64,000 nucleotides of DNA, taken from assembly GCF_021601385.1 (NCBI RefSeq), contig NZ_BQHO01000026.1, forward strand, positions 31,785-95,784. The letters run 5' to 3'. Numbering within the stretch: position 1 is the first letter of the stretch; the number at the start of each line of letters is the position of its first letter. The translations under genes and the position numbers were made by a program. The notes beneath the pieces were generated by a model, which was given only the letters and a program-made list of their open reading frames with translations, had not been told where the DNA came from and made no database searches. Of the stretch, positions 27,676-36,064 are shown one piece after another. Source of the DNA: Pseudomonas parasichuanensis. Its GTDB lineage: Bacteria > Pseudomonadota > Gammaproteobacteria > Pseudomonadales > Pseudomonadaceae.

Positions 27676-28974
27676 ATGCGTAGTTCTTTGCGTTGCACGC
27701 CGTGCCGCACCGCGCGGCTTACCAGGCTGTTGTGGCTCGCCCTGCCGCTGTTGATGCCGGTGGCCCAGGCGGCTGGCAAGGGGTGCGCGGCATTCGACCA
27801 ACTGCCTTCGGTGATCGAGATGGACCAGGGCCTGCAGCAAGAGCTGCGCCTGCCGGTGGCCGTCATCCGCGCTGCGGTGGGCGACCCCAAGGTGGCCGAT
27901 GTGCAGCCCAGCGGCGAGCGTGCCGTGCTGTTGACCTCGGTGGGGCAGGGCTCCACCAGCGTGATGCTGTGGACCGACTGCGCAGCGCGGCCGCACCGGG
28001 CCATGCTGTTCGTCAAAGGCCGGGCCAGTGCCGACATGGCCGAAGTGGCGCAACCGGCCGCCGGGCAGGACAGCCTGCCGATCCAGGTGCAGGCGGATAT
28101 CCGCTTCGTCGAAGTACGCCGGCAAAAATACAAGGAAGCCGGCGCCAGGTTGTTCTTCAAAGGTTCCAACAACAGCCTGTTCGGTTCGCCCGGCACCGTC
28201 CCCAACACCTTCGTGCGCCCCGGCTACGTGCCCGGGATCCAGACCGGCACCAACCCGGTGACCTACGCCGATGTGCGGCCGGGCATCCCGCTCGACAACA
28301 ACGTCTTCAACATCGTCTGGGGCGGTGGCAGCAGCCGCTTCCTGGCGATGATCAACGCCCTTGAGAACAGCGGTTTCGCCTACACCCTGGCGCGCCCCAG
28401 CCTGACCGTGCTCAGCGGCCTGACCGCAAGCTTCCTGGCCGGCGGCGAGGTGCCGATTCCGGTGCCCAGCAGCGGCAGCGACAACGTCTCGATCGAGTAC
28501 AAGGAGTTCGGCGTGCGCCTGGCGCTGACCCCTACAGTGGTCAGCCGCAACCGTATCACCCTCAAGGTGGCCCCCGAGGTCAGCGAGCTGGACTACAGCA
28601 ACGCGGTGACCATCGCCGGCACCCAGGTGCCGGCCCTCAGCGTGCGGCGCACCGACACCAGCATTTCCCTGGCCGATGGCGAGAGTTTCATCATCAGCGG
28701 GCTGGTCAGCAGCAACGTGCGCTCGGCCGTGGACAAGCTGCCGGGGCTGGGCAGCCTGCCGGTCATCGGCGCGTTCTTCCGCCAGTCGGCGATCAACCGT
28801 GAAGAGACCGAACTGCTGATGATCGTCACCCCGCACCTGGTCCAGCCGTTGGCTGCCGACGCGCGCCTGCCGGAGCTGCCGGGCGAGGCGCTGCGTACCT
28901 ACGACCCCAGCTGGGGCCGCCTGTTCTTCATGGAAAACGGCAGTTTCGATGGCCAAGGCGGGTTGTCCCGATGA
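27676..28974 (+). CDS. rcpA: Tad pilus outer-membrane secretin RcpA/CpaC
   Basis: This 432-residue secretin has a signal peptide (ending VAQAAG), an N-terminal BON-like/pilus segment (QELRLPVAVIRAAVGDPKVADV) and the secretin pore domain, with the signatures ASFLAGGEVPIPV and LPGLGSLPVIGAFF. It forms the pilus exit channel in the outer membrane. ATG 27676 has AAGGA eight bases upstream; the in-frame ATG at 27667 touches that same motif, so the later start is chosen. Its stop codon overlaps tadZ by four bases (ATGA). Confidence 0.93.
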   Translation: MRSSLRCTPCRTARLTRLLWLALPLLMPVAQAAGKGCAAFDQLPSVIEMDQGLQQELRLPVAVIRAAVGDPKVADVQPSGERAVLLTSVGQGSTSVMLWTDCAARPHRAMLFVKGRASADMAEVAQPAAGQDSLPIQVQADIRFVEVRRQKYKEAGARLFFKGSNNSLFGSPGTVPNTFVRPGYVPGIQTGTNPVTYADVRPGIPLDNNVFNIVWGGGSSRFLAMINALENSGFAYTLARPSLTVLSGLTASFLAGGEVPIPVPSSGSDNVSIEYKEFGVRLALTPTVVSRNRITLKVAPEVSELDYSNAVTIAGTQVPALSVRRTDTSISLADGESFIISGLVSSNVRSAVDKLPGLGSLPVIGAFFRQSAINREETELLMIVTPHLVQPLAADARLPELPGEALRTYDPSWGRLFFMENGSFDGQGGLSR

Positions 28975-30161
28975 ACGAAAGCCACAATCAGACCTACCTG
29001 GCCCTGACCCGCAACCAGGACGACCTGCACTGGTTGCAGGGCGCCCTGGCACCCTTGGGGCAGGTGATCGGTGCCAATGGCCCGAGCCTCGACGAGCTGC
29101 TGGCGCTGGTCGACATGACCTTCAGCAACCTGGTGTTCATCGGCCTCGACCGCGAGCAGCTGATCGCCCAGTGCGCACTGATCGAAGGGGTGCTGGAGGC
29201 CAAGCCGATGCTGGCCATCGTTGCCCTTGGCGATGGCATGGACAACCAGTTGGTGCTGCATGCCATGCGTGCCGGCGCTCGCGATTTCGTCGCCTATGGT
29301 TCGCGCGCCAGCGAGGTGGCCGGGCTGGTACGGCGCCTGGGCAAACGCCTGCCGACGGTGGCCAGCAACCCCAGCCTGGGTGGGCTCAGCGTGCTCTACG
29401 GGGCCCAGCGCGGCGCCGACGGTGCGCTGCTGACCACCCACCTGGCGCGGGTGGTTCAAGACAGTGGTCAGCAGACCTTGCTACTGGACCTGGGTTTGCC
29501 CCGGGGCGACAGCCTGGCGTTGCTGGGGCTGGAGGCGTCGTTCCACTTCGGTGATGCCTTGCGCCATCTGCGTCGGCTCGACGCCACCTTGATCGACAGC
29601 GCCTTCACCCGCGACAAGGGTGGCCTGCGCATTCTCGCCTACGCCGCCAACGACGAGGCGCTGGAGCAGACCAGCGCCGCCGAGCTGTACATGCTGCTCA
29701 GTGCCTTGCGCCAGCACTTCCAGCACATCGTGCTGAACCTGACCGGGCAGGCCGACAGCGAGGCCCTGCGCACGCTGGTCAGCCATTGCGACAAGCTGAT
29801 CCTGTACACCGACCAGAACATCCTCGATTGCCGGCGCAACCTGGAACTGCTCGAGCAGTGGCGCGATCGCGGCATCAAGCTCGAGCATGCCAGCCTGCTG
29901 GTCGACCGCTTCATGCGCCATGTGGCGCCAGATGCCGAGGCCCTGGCCAAGCGTTATGGCTTGAAGCTGCTCAAGGTCATGCCCTACAGCCCGGAGCTGC
30001 GCCTGAATGCCAAGAACCAGGGCCTGAGCCTGTTCGAGCTGGCCCCGCGCGAAGCGCTGAGCCAGGCGCTGCGTGAGCTCGGCGAGCGCCTGGCGCGGCG
30101 CTCGGAAAACCTGGCGCCCCCCACCCACACCTGGCTGCGCCGCCTGTGGAGCAACCGATGA
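28971..30161 (+). CDS. tadZ: Tad pilus localisation protein TadZ/CpaE with degenerate Walker A
   Basis: This 396-residue protein has an N-terminal receiver-like fold (about 1-125) and a MinD/ParA-like ATPase fold (about 138-390). It would place the pilus machine at the cell pole. The usual deviant Walker A (KGGVGTT type) is replaced by AQRGADGALLTT at 145-156, with no lysine, and the Walker B stretch LLLDLGLPRGD keeps its aspartate. ATP hydrolysis may therefore be lost. It is coupled by 4-base overlaps to rcpA before it and tadA after it. Confidence 0.9.
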   Translation: MNESHNQTYLALTRNQDDLHWLQGALAPLGQVIGANGPSLDELLALVDMTFSNLVFIGLDREQLIAQCALIEGVLEAKPMLAIVALGDGMDNQLVLHAMRAGARDFVAYGSRASEVAGLVRRLGKRLPTVASNPSLGGLSVLYGAQRGADGALLTTHLARVVQDSGQQTLLLDLGLPRGDSLALLGLEASFHFGDALRHLRRLDATLIDSAFTRDKGGLRILAYAANDEALEQTSAAELYMLLSALRQHFQHIVLNLTGQADSEALRTLVSHCDKLILYTDQNILDCRRNLELLEQWRDRGIKLEHASLLVDRFMRHVAPDAEALAKRYGLKLLKVMPYSPELRLNAKNQGLSLFELAPREALSQALRELGERLARRSENLAPPTHTWLRRLWSNR

Positions 30162-31414
30162 GCAGCGAAGAACCCTTTGGTGGGCCGCGGCAAGCGGCAA
30201 ACGATCCGCAGGTGCTCAAGCGTGCCCTGCACCGGCATGTCATCGATGCCATCGAAGATACCGGCCGCAACTTGCTCGAAGGTGCGCGCCCGGCCCTGGC
30301 GCAGTTCGTCCTGGAGCAGGTGGGCGACTACGTGGCGCGCCTGCGCCTGGCCCTGTCGCGCTACGAGATGGAGCGCCTGGCCGAAGAAATCGTCGACGAG
30401 CTGACCGGCTACGGGCCGCTGGAAGTGCTGCTGCGCGACCCGAGTGTCACCGAGATCCTGGTCAATGGCCCGTACCGGGTATTCGTCGAGCGGGGTGGGT
30501 TGCTGCAGCACACCGACCTGCGCTTTATCGACGCGCACCATGTGCAGCGGGTGATGCAGCGCATCCTGGCACCGTTGGGGCGGCGCCTGGACGAGTCGTC
30601 GCCGATGGTCGATGCGCGCATGCCCGACGGCAGCCGGGTCAATGCGATCATCCCGCCGGTGGCGCTGGACGGGCCGTGCCTGTCGATCCGCAAGTTCCGC
30701 CAGGACATGCTCAAGAGTGCCGACCTGCTGGCCACCCGGGCCATCGACCAGGCCATCTACGACTTCCTCGAACGTGCCGTGGGCCGGCGCTGCAACATCC
30801 TTGTCAGTGGTGGCACCGGCACCGGCAAGACCACCTTGCTCAACATTCTCAGCCAGATGATCGCGCCCCAGGAGCGGCTGGTGACCATCGAGGATGTTGC
30901 CGAGCTGCAACTGCACCACCCCCACGTGGTGCGCCTGGAAACCCGCCCGCCCAACGCCGAAGGCAATGGCGAGATCAAGGCCAGCGAGTTGATCCGCAAC
31001 GCCCTGCGCATGCGCCCCGACCGCATCATCCTGGGCGAAATCCGCGGTGCCGAAGTGGTCGATGTGATGACGGCGATGAACACCGGTCACGATGGCTCGA
31101 TGAGCACCGTGCACGCCAACAGCGCGCAGGATGCCCTGCTGCGGTTGGAGACCCTGGTCGGCCTGACGGGCCGTCAGGTAGCCGAGAAGACCTTGCGACA
31201 GATGATCTGCGCGGCACTGGATGTGGTGATCCAGCTGACCCGCCTGGCCGATGGCCGCCGTTGTGTGAGCGAAGTGCTGGAGGTGGTCGGTGTGCGCGAC
31301 GACGTGTATGTGACCAATACGCTGTTCCGCCTCGACCGGCGTGGCGGCGATGTGTTCCTGACCGAGGCGCCGCACCCGGCGGGCGCCAAGCTGCGCCACG
31401 AAGGTGTGCTGTGA
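30158..31414 (+). CDS. tadA: Tad pilus ATPase TadA/CpaF
   Basis: This 418-residue secretion ATPase powers Flp pilus assembly on the cytosolic face. The Walker A is GGTGTGKTT with K224; the Asp box and Walker B appear in ERLVTIEDVAEL and RIILGEIRGAEV; the His box is STVHAN. It belongs to the CpaF branch of VirB11-like hexamers. ATG 30158 overlaps the tadZ stop (ATGA), which decides the start over an ATG at 30146. Confidence 0.96.
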   Translation: MSSEEPFGGPRQAANDPQVLKRALHRHVIDAIEDTGRNLLEGARPALAQFVLEQVGDYVARLRLALSRYEMERLAEEIVDELTGYGPLEVLLRDPSVTEILVNGPYRVFVERGGLLQHTDLRFIDAHHVQRVMQRILAPLGRRLDESSPMVDARMPDGSRVNAIIPPVALDGPCLSIRKFRQDMLKSADLLATRAIDQAIYDFLERAVGRRCNILVSGGTGTGKTTLLNILSQMIAPQERLVTIEDVAELQLHHPHVVRLETRPPNAEGNGEIKASELIRNALRMRPDRIILGEIRGAEVVDVMTAMNTGHDGSMSTVHANSAQDALLRLETLVGLTGRQVAEKTLRQMICAALDVVIQLTRLADGRRCVSEVLEVVGVRDDVYVTNTLFRLDRRGGDVFLTEAPHPAGAKLRHEGVL

Positions 31415-32292
31415 TCGGCCCGCTGCTGCTGGCACTGGCGCCACTGTGCCTGGGCATGGCGCTGCTGCTGTGGCGCATCGCCCTGCACAAACGCGGTGAA
31501 GAGCGCATCCTGCAGCGCCTGGGGCGGGCCTACCGCGCGGTGCGCAGTGTCAGCGCCAGGCGTGACTGGCTCGACCCGTTGCTGCAGCGGGCCGGCCTGG
31601 CGCCGGATGAGCGTGGCCTGCACCACGGATTGCTGGCCTGGCTGGGCCTGGTGGTGGTCGCCGGTTTGCTCGGGGGATGGGTGGCGGCATTGCTGACGCT
31701 GTTTTGCCCGCCTTTGCTTGGCTATGCCTACCTCAGTTGGCGCTGCCGCCGACGGGTGCGGCAGATCGTCGAGCAACTGCCTGGGTTATTGGACTACAGC
31801 GTGCGCAGCCTCAAAGCCGGGCGTACCTTGAACGACGCGGTGCTCGGGGGTATCGATGGCACGCGCGAGCCACTGCACTCGGCGATGCTGCGGGTGCGGC
31901 GCAACGTGCGGATGGGCGTGCCGCTGGAGGATGCGGTCAGCGAGCTGGCCGAATTGTACCGCCAGGACGAGCTGCGCCTGTTCGCCCTGGGCCTGCGCAT
32001 CAACCAGCGCCATGGCGGTAATGCCAGCGAACTGATGGAGAACCTGATCAAGCTGATCCGCGAGCACGAGCAGGGCGACCGCCAGTTGCGCGCAATGACC
32101 GGCGAAACCCGAATCACCGCGTGGATCCTGGGGGCCTTGCCGTTGGGCATGGTCGGTTACTTTCTGTTCGCCAACCCCGGTTACCTGCTGGCCATGTGGC
32201 GCGACAGCCATGGGCAGACGATGCTGCTGCTGGCCTTCGCCCTGCAGGCCATCGGCTGCCTGGTGCTGTGGCGCATGATGAGGCGCCTGTGA
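31411..32292 (+). CDS. tadB: Tad pilus inner-membrane platform protein TadB
   Basis: The 293-residue T2SF-domain protein has membrane helices near residues 3-20, 75-105, 240-258 and 270-287, around the cytosolic domain with QLPGLLDYSVRSLKAGRTL and MGVPLEDAVSELA. With TadC it forms the platform that couples TadA to pilin assembly. The start is a GTG at 31411 that overlaps the tadA stop codon (GTGA), so translation is probably coupled. The frame is open far upstream but only as an out-of-frame shadow of tadA. Confidence 0.92.
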   Translation: MIGPLLLALAPLCLGMALLLWRIALHKRGEERILQRLGRAYRAVRSVSARRDWLDPLLQRAGLAPDERGLHHGLLAWLGLVVVAGLLGGWVAALLTLFCPPLLGYAYLSWRCRRRVRQIVEQLPGLLDYSVRSLKAGRTLNDAVLGGIDGTREPLHSAMLRVRRNVRMGVPLEDAVSELAELYRQDELRLFALGLRINQRHGGNASELMENLIKLIREHEQGDRQLRAMTGETRITAWILGALPLGMVGYFLFANPGYLLAMWRDSHGQTMLLLAFALQAIGCLVLWRMMRRL

Positions 32293-33182
32293 ACAGCGCC
32301 TGGCTGCTCTGCGCCCTGTGCCTGCTGGCCGGCTTCGCCCTGCTGGCGTTGCAGGCCGCGCGGCAGTTGCGCGCGCGCCAGCGGGTGGCGCGGCGCCTGC
32401 AGGGCCGCCTGGCCCCTGACGAACGGCTGGGCGACTGGCTGCACTGGCTGGGCAGCAGCCCGCTGGGGCGGCGCCTGCAGCGGCTCGATGGCGAGGCCCA
32501 GGTCTTGCTCGATCGCCTGGGCTGGCGCAGAAGCCGGCAACGGGCCTTGTTCGCAGCGCTGCAACTGGGGCTGCCGCTGCTGGCCACTGGTTTGGTGCTG
32601 GTGATGGTGCATGGCTTGCCCGGTGAGCGCCGGGGCAACTGGACGGTGCTGGTGCTGTGTGCACTGGGGGCCGGCTACCTGGTGCCCAAGCGCCTGCTGG
32701 CGGCGGCGGCGGCGCGGCGCCAGCGCAAGATCGCCCAGGAGGTCAGCCTGATGATCCCGTTGCTGCGCATTCTGTTCGAGACCGGCCTTGCGGTGGAGCA
32801 GGCCTTGCGCGTGCTGGCCCTGGAGGGGCGCAGCCTGGTGCCGAACATCTGCGACGAGTTGCAGCTGGTGTTGCAGCGGGTCGACTCGGGCCTGGCACTG
32901 GGGCCGGAGCTGGAAAAGACCGCACGGCTGCTGGCGGTGGACGAGTTCATTGACACCTGCGTGATCCTCCAGCAGTTGCTGGTGCAGGGCAGTGGTTCGA
33001 TGAAGTCGTTGCTGGCGCTCAAGGAACTGCTGGATGACCGGCGCCTGACCGGCCTGCAGGAGCGGGTGTCGAAGATGTCGGCGAAGATGTCGGCGGTGAT
33101 GATGGTGTTCCTGTTCCCGGCCCTGCTTATCGTCCTGGCCGGGCCGGGCTTTTCCGCGTTGGCGCGGGCATTGGGATCCTGA
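32289..33182 (+). CDS. tadC: Tad pilus inner-membrane platform protein TadC
   Basis: The 297-residue partner of TadB has an N-terminal membrane helix, two helices near 100-145, the T2SF cytosolic domain (EVSLMIPLLRILFETGLAVEQALRV) and a C-terminal helix (MMVFLFPALLIVLAGPGF). The GTG start at 32289 overlaps the tadB stop (GTGA), continuing the unbroken chain of overlaps from rcpA onward. Confidence 0.92.
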   Translation: MNSAWLLCALCLLAGFALLALQAARQLRARQRVARRLQGRLAPDERLGDWLHWLGSSPLGRRLQRLDGEAQVLLDRLGWRRSRQRALFAALQLGLPLLATGLVLVMVHGLPGERRGNWTVLVLCALGAGYLVPKRLLAAAAARRQRKIAQEVSLMIPLLRILFETGLAVEQALRVLALEGRSLVPNICDELQLVLQRVDSGLALGPELEKTARLLAVDEFIDTCVILQQLLVQGSGSMKSLLALKELLDDRRLTGLQERVSKMSAKMSAVMMVFLFPALLIVLAGPGFSALARALGS

Positions 33183-33193
33183 GGGGGAGAGGG

Positions 33194-33895
33194 ATGAAAG
33201 CGATCATGCTGATGATGGGCCTGGTGCTGCTGACCGGTTGTGCCGGGCAGCCGCCCGAAGGCCTTGCCCGCCTGCTCGGGGGCGGCAGCTGCGGCAAGCC
33301 TGCGGCCGACCAGCAACTGAGCCTGGACATGGCCGACCAGATGATTGGCGAAGGCCGCCCGCATGCGGGGCTTGCGCACCTGGAGCAACTGCCGGAAACC
33401 CTCGACCAGGTGCGCCTGCGCAAGGCCAAGGTGCTGCGCCTGCTGGGGCGCAGCGAGGCCGAACCGCTGTACCGCAGCCTGCTGGGTGGTTGCCTGGCGG
33501 CGGAGGGCGAGCATGGCCTGGGGCAGATAGCCGCAGCCAGAGGCGACGACACCCAGGCCCTGCGCAACCTGCAGCGCGCGGTGCGCCTGGCGCCGACCGA
33601 TGAAAAAGTGCGCAACGACCTGGGCGTGGTGCAGATGAAGCTGGGCAACGATGAGCAGGCGCGCTTCGAGTTCCTCACCGCCCTTGAGCTCAAGGATGAC
33701 AACCCGTTGCCGGCGGTCAACCTGGTGACCCTGTCATTGGTGCAGGACAACTGGAGCCAGGCCGAGGACCTGGTCAAGCGCTTGCATCTCAAGCCCGAGC
33801 AGTTCGCCGAAGCCCAGGCCCGTGCCCAGCAGCTCAGAGCCAGCGGGCGCGGCCCGCTCGCCGCCCGCAGCACACCGACGGCGGCCATCAACTGA
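33194..33895 (+). CDS. tadD: Tad pilus TPR lipoprotein TadD
   Basis: The 233-residue lipoprotein has a lipobox LLTGC (lipidated Cys near 16) and tetratricopeptide-like helical repeats, the clearest being the stretch with NLQRAVRLAPTDEKVRNDLG. TadD proteins are outer-membrane pilotins needed for secretin assembly in Tad systems. It follows tadC after 11 bases that contain a good GGGGAGAGGG ribosome site. Confidence 0.9.
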   Translation: MKAIMLMMGLVLLTGCAGQPPEGLARLLGGGSCGKPAADQQLSLDMADQMIGEGRPHAGLAHLEQLPETLDQVRLRKAKVLRLLGRSEAEPLYRSLLGGCLAAEGEHGLGQIAAARGDDTQALRNLQRAVRLAPTDEKVRNDLGVVQMKLGNDEQARFEFLTALELKDDNPLPAVNLVTLSLVQDNWSQAEDLVKRLHLKPEQFAEAQARAQQLRASGRGPLAARSTPTAAIN

Positions 33896-33908
33896 ACGGG
33901 AGGTGATC

Positions 33909-34175
33909 ATGTTCAAACCCTGGATTGTCCTGGCCTGCCTGGCCACGCCATTGCTGGCACAGGCCGAGGAACCGGCGCGCCAAGCGCGGGCAGAAACCGC
34001 CACCGAGGCGTTGTTGCGGGTGCAGGCGAGCAATCGGCAGGCCTCGCCGGTGCGCCAGCAGCAGACCGACAAGGAGCGCGACCAGTCCATGCAGCGCTGG
34101 CTGGACAGCTACAAGTACGAGATTCCAGACTTCTATCGCTGGACCAAGATCAGCTCGTCGAACAACGGCGGTTGA
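33909..34175 (+). CDS. small secreted DUF3613-type protein of the Tad locus
   Basis: The 88-residue protein has a signal peptide (MFKPWIVLACLATPLLAQAEE). The charged, Gln-rich body ends in the aromatic segment WLDSYKYEIPDFYRWTKISS. A gene of this kind follows tadD in P. aeruginosa (DUF3613); its role is not known. The ribosome site GGGAGG lies a few bases before the ATG, 13 bases after tadD, so it ends the assembly operon. Confidence 0.82.
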   Translation: MFKPWIVLACLATPLLAQAEEPARQARAETATEALLRVQASNRQASPVRQQQTDKERDQSMQRWLDSYKYEIPDFYRWTKISSSNNGG

Positions 34176-34181
34176 GGGCCG

Positions 34182-34970
34182 TCAATGGGTGGTGAAACGC
34201 TGGTGCAGTGGCGACGAGCGAGGCGCCAGTGCCAGTGCCAGCTGTGTGCGGTTGTGCATGTGGGTCAGGCGCAATACCTGTGACACATAGAGCTTGACGT
34301 TGTTCTCGGTGATGCCCAGCTCGCAGGCGATCTGGTAGTTGGTCTTGCCCTTGCTTACCAGCTTTGCCACTTCCATCTGGCGCGGGGACAGTTTCTCGAA
34401 CGCCGCCGGCAGTTCCGGCTCGGCCTCCTCGATGTCCGTGGCGCGGCGATGCACGCCCTGGCCGCGGGCTTTTTCCAGGTCCTGGTAGAGTTCGTCGATT
34501 GAATCGGCCAGGCCCTGCAGGCGCTGGTTGAGGTTGCCCAGTGCGCGGAAGTTGCGCTGGCGCTCGAGCAAGGCGAGTTCCTGGCGCCTTACGCCTTCGA
34601 GCAGTTCGCTCAGGTCCATGGGTTTCTGGTAGTAGTCGGCGAAGCCTTCACGCAGGGCGCGGATCACATCCTGCTTGTCGGCGCGGCCGGTCAGCATGAT
34701 CGCCTCGAACAGCCGCTGGTTGCCGGCGATCTGCTTCAGCGCACGGACCAGCTCGATGCCATCGCGCTCGGGCATGTGCAGGTCGCACAGCACCAGGCCG
34801 ATGGCTTCGTCGGCGATGTATTGCTCGATGGCCTGGTCCGTGGAGTGGGCCGGGACGCAGCGATAGCCTTCACTTTCCAGCCAGTCGCACAACTCTTCGA
34901 CAATCAACGGCTGGTCGTCGACAACCAGCACTTTCACTTCACTGACGGACTTGTTCACGATCAACTCCAT
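34182..34970 (-). CDS. pprB: two-component response regulator PprB
   Basis: The 262-residue regulator has a receiver domain (acidic VVDDQ, phospho-acceptor D63 in VLCDLHMPERDG, Lys in YYQKPMD), a helical linker rich in Gln/Glu/Leu (about 130-190) and a C-terminal LuxR-type HTH (LSPRQMEVAKLVSKGKTNYQIA). In P. aeruginosa PprB activates the Tad, CupE and BapA genes. Start 34970 (MELIVNKS) is preferred over an upstream in-frame codon. It is convergent with the assembly operon (six bases between stops) and lies downstream of fppA on the same strand. Confidence 0.93.
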   Translation of the reverse strand: MELIVNKSVSEVKVLVVDDQPLIVEELCDWLESEGYRCVPAHSTDQAIEQYIADEAIGLVLCDLHMPERDGIELVRALKQIAGNQRLFEAIMLTGRADKQDVIRALREGFADYYQKPMDLSELLEGVRRQELALLERQRNFRALGNLNQRLQGLADSIDELYQDLEKARGQGVHRRATDIEEAEPELPAAFEKLSPRQMEVAKLVSKGKTNYQIACELGITENNVKLYVSQVLRLTHMHNRTQLALALAPRSSPLHQRFTTH

Positions 34971-35074
34971 GTCGTATCGGCCTTGCTCCCGGGCCGCAGG
35001 CACCGGCAACAAAAAAGTAGTCGCACTTTGCAATCAAGTACATGGACTGTACACCTTATCCAGGCGCTCAGTCT

Positions 35075-35545
35075 TCATTGGATCCAAACGGCTGTCAGGA
35101 GAAAGCCGGCCAGTACATAAGGTGCAAAAGGCTGCTTGTCGCCGACGTCTTCAGCGATTTTCTGCAGGCGTTTTTTAAGTTTTGGGTTGAGCAGGGTCCA
35201 CAGGCGGCGCCGGCCCAGCAGCCAGGCCAGTACGGTGATGCCGGCACCGATGAAGGTCCCCAGCACATACTGCGGGCTGGTGGCCAGGGCCAGGGCGGCC
35301 ATCAACTTGACGTCGCCGGCACCGAAACGGCCAAGCATGTAGCCGGGCAACGTCAACAGCATGACGATGGCCAGCGCCCAGCCGGCTTCGCTGGCATCGG
35401 CGCCGATCCAGGTATGGCCGGTGGCGAACAGCCAGGCCAGGGCGCAGGACGCCACACCCAGGGTGAGGGCGTTGGATATCTGCCGTTCACGGACATCTTG
35501 TTCGGTGCACAAGGCAAGCCACATCAGGAGAACAATGCTTTGCAT
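35075..35545 (-). CDS. fppA: Flp prepilin peptidase FppA/TadV
   Basis: The 156-residue A24 aspartic peptidase cleaves the leader of Flp and of TadE-type pseudopilins. The two catalytic aspartates are D17 (TEQDVRERQISN) and D78 in the GxGD motif (FGAGDVKL). It lacks the N-terminal methylase domain of PilD, as expected for the Tad type. About four to five membrane helices are seen. ATG 35545 is chosen over a TTG two codons earlier. It is read toward pprB with a 104-base gap. Confidence 0.93.
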   Translation of the reverse strand: MQSIVLLMWLALCTEQDVRERQISNALTLGVASCALAWLFATGHTWIGADASEAGWALAIVMLLTLPGYMLGRFGAGDVKLMAALALATSPQYVLGTFIGAGITVLAWLLGRRRLWTLLNPKLKKRLQKIAEDVGDKQPFAPYVLAGFLLTAVWIQ

Positions 35546-35620
35546 TGGCAAATTGCCATCCCTATTCGTTGAACGGTTCTATGCTGTCAGACAGGTCTCA
35601 CAGTCAGGGTAGACGCGAAC

Positions 35621-36064
35621 ATGCAAGCAAGCCCGGCGGGACGGCAAAAAGGCGCGGCAGCCATCGAGTTTGTCGCGGTTTTCATGATTTTTTTCGCGGT
35701 GTTCTATGGGCTGGTCAGTTATGCCCTGCCGATGCTGATGCTGCAGTCGTTCAACCAGGCCAGCAGCGAGGCGGTGCGCCGTTGTGTGGCCGTCGACCTG
35801 TCCAGCGCCACCTATGCCCTGGACGTGCAAGGCGTGGCGCACCAGGTGATTGGCCGCCAATTGGCCTGGATGCCCGCCGCCCTCGGTTTCAACGTGGCGG
35901 GCGACACCCGGGTTGTGGTGGGGGCGGACAAGCTGCTGACGGTGACCATCGATTACCCCCGCGAACGGCTGGAGCGGGTGTTGCCGGTGTTGGTGCTGCC
36001 GCTGATCGGCGAGGTACCCAAGTTGCCTGAGCGCCTTAAGGCCCAGGCGAGCCTGCAACTGTGA
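35621..36064 (+). CDS. tadE: TadE-like pseudopilin
   Basis: This 147-residue protein has the pseudopilin signature RQKGAAAIEF: predicted cleavage after G11 leaves Glu at +5, followed by a hydrophobic helix (FVAVFMIFFAVFYGLVSYA). TadE/TadF-like minor pilins are needed for Flp pilus formation. It is divergent from fppA (75-base shared promoter region) and its stop overlaps the pprA GTG start by four bases. Confidence 0.88.
   Translation: MQASPAGRQKGAAAIEFVAVFMIFFAVFYGLVSYALPMLMLQSFNQASSEAVRRCVAVDLSSATYALDVQGVAHQVIGRQLAWMPAALGFNVAGDTRVVVGADKLLTVTIDYPRERLERVLPVLVLPLIGEVPKLPERLKAQASLQL

Noticed and set aside
30073-31410. Long in-frame extension upstream of tadB
   Set aside because: It is an out-of-frame translation of tadA. 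The GTG overlapping the tadA stop is the proper start.
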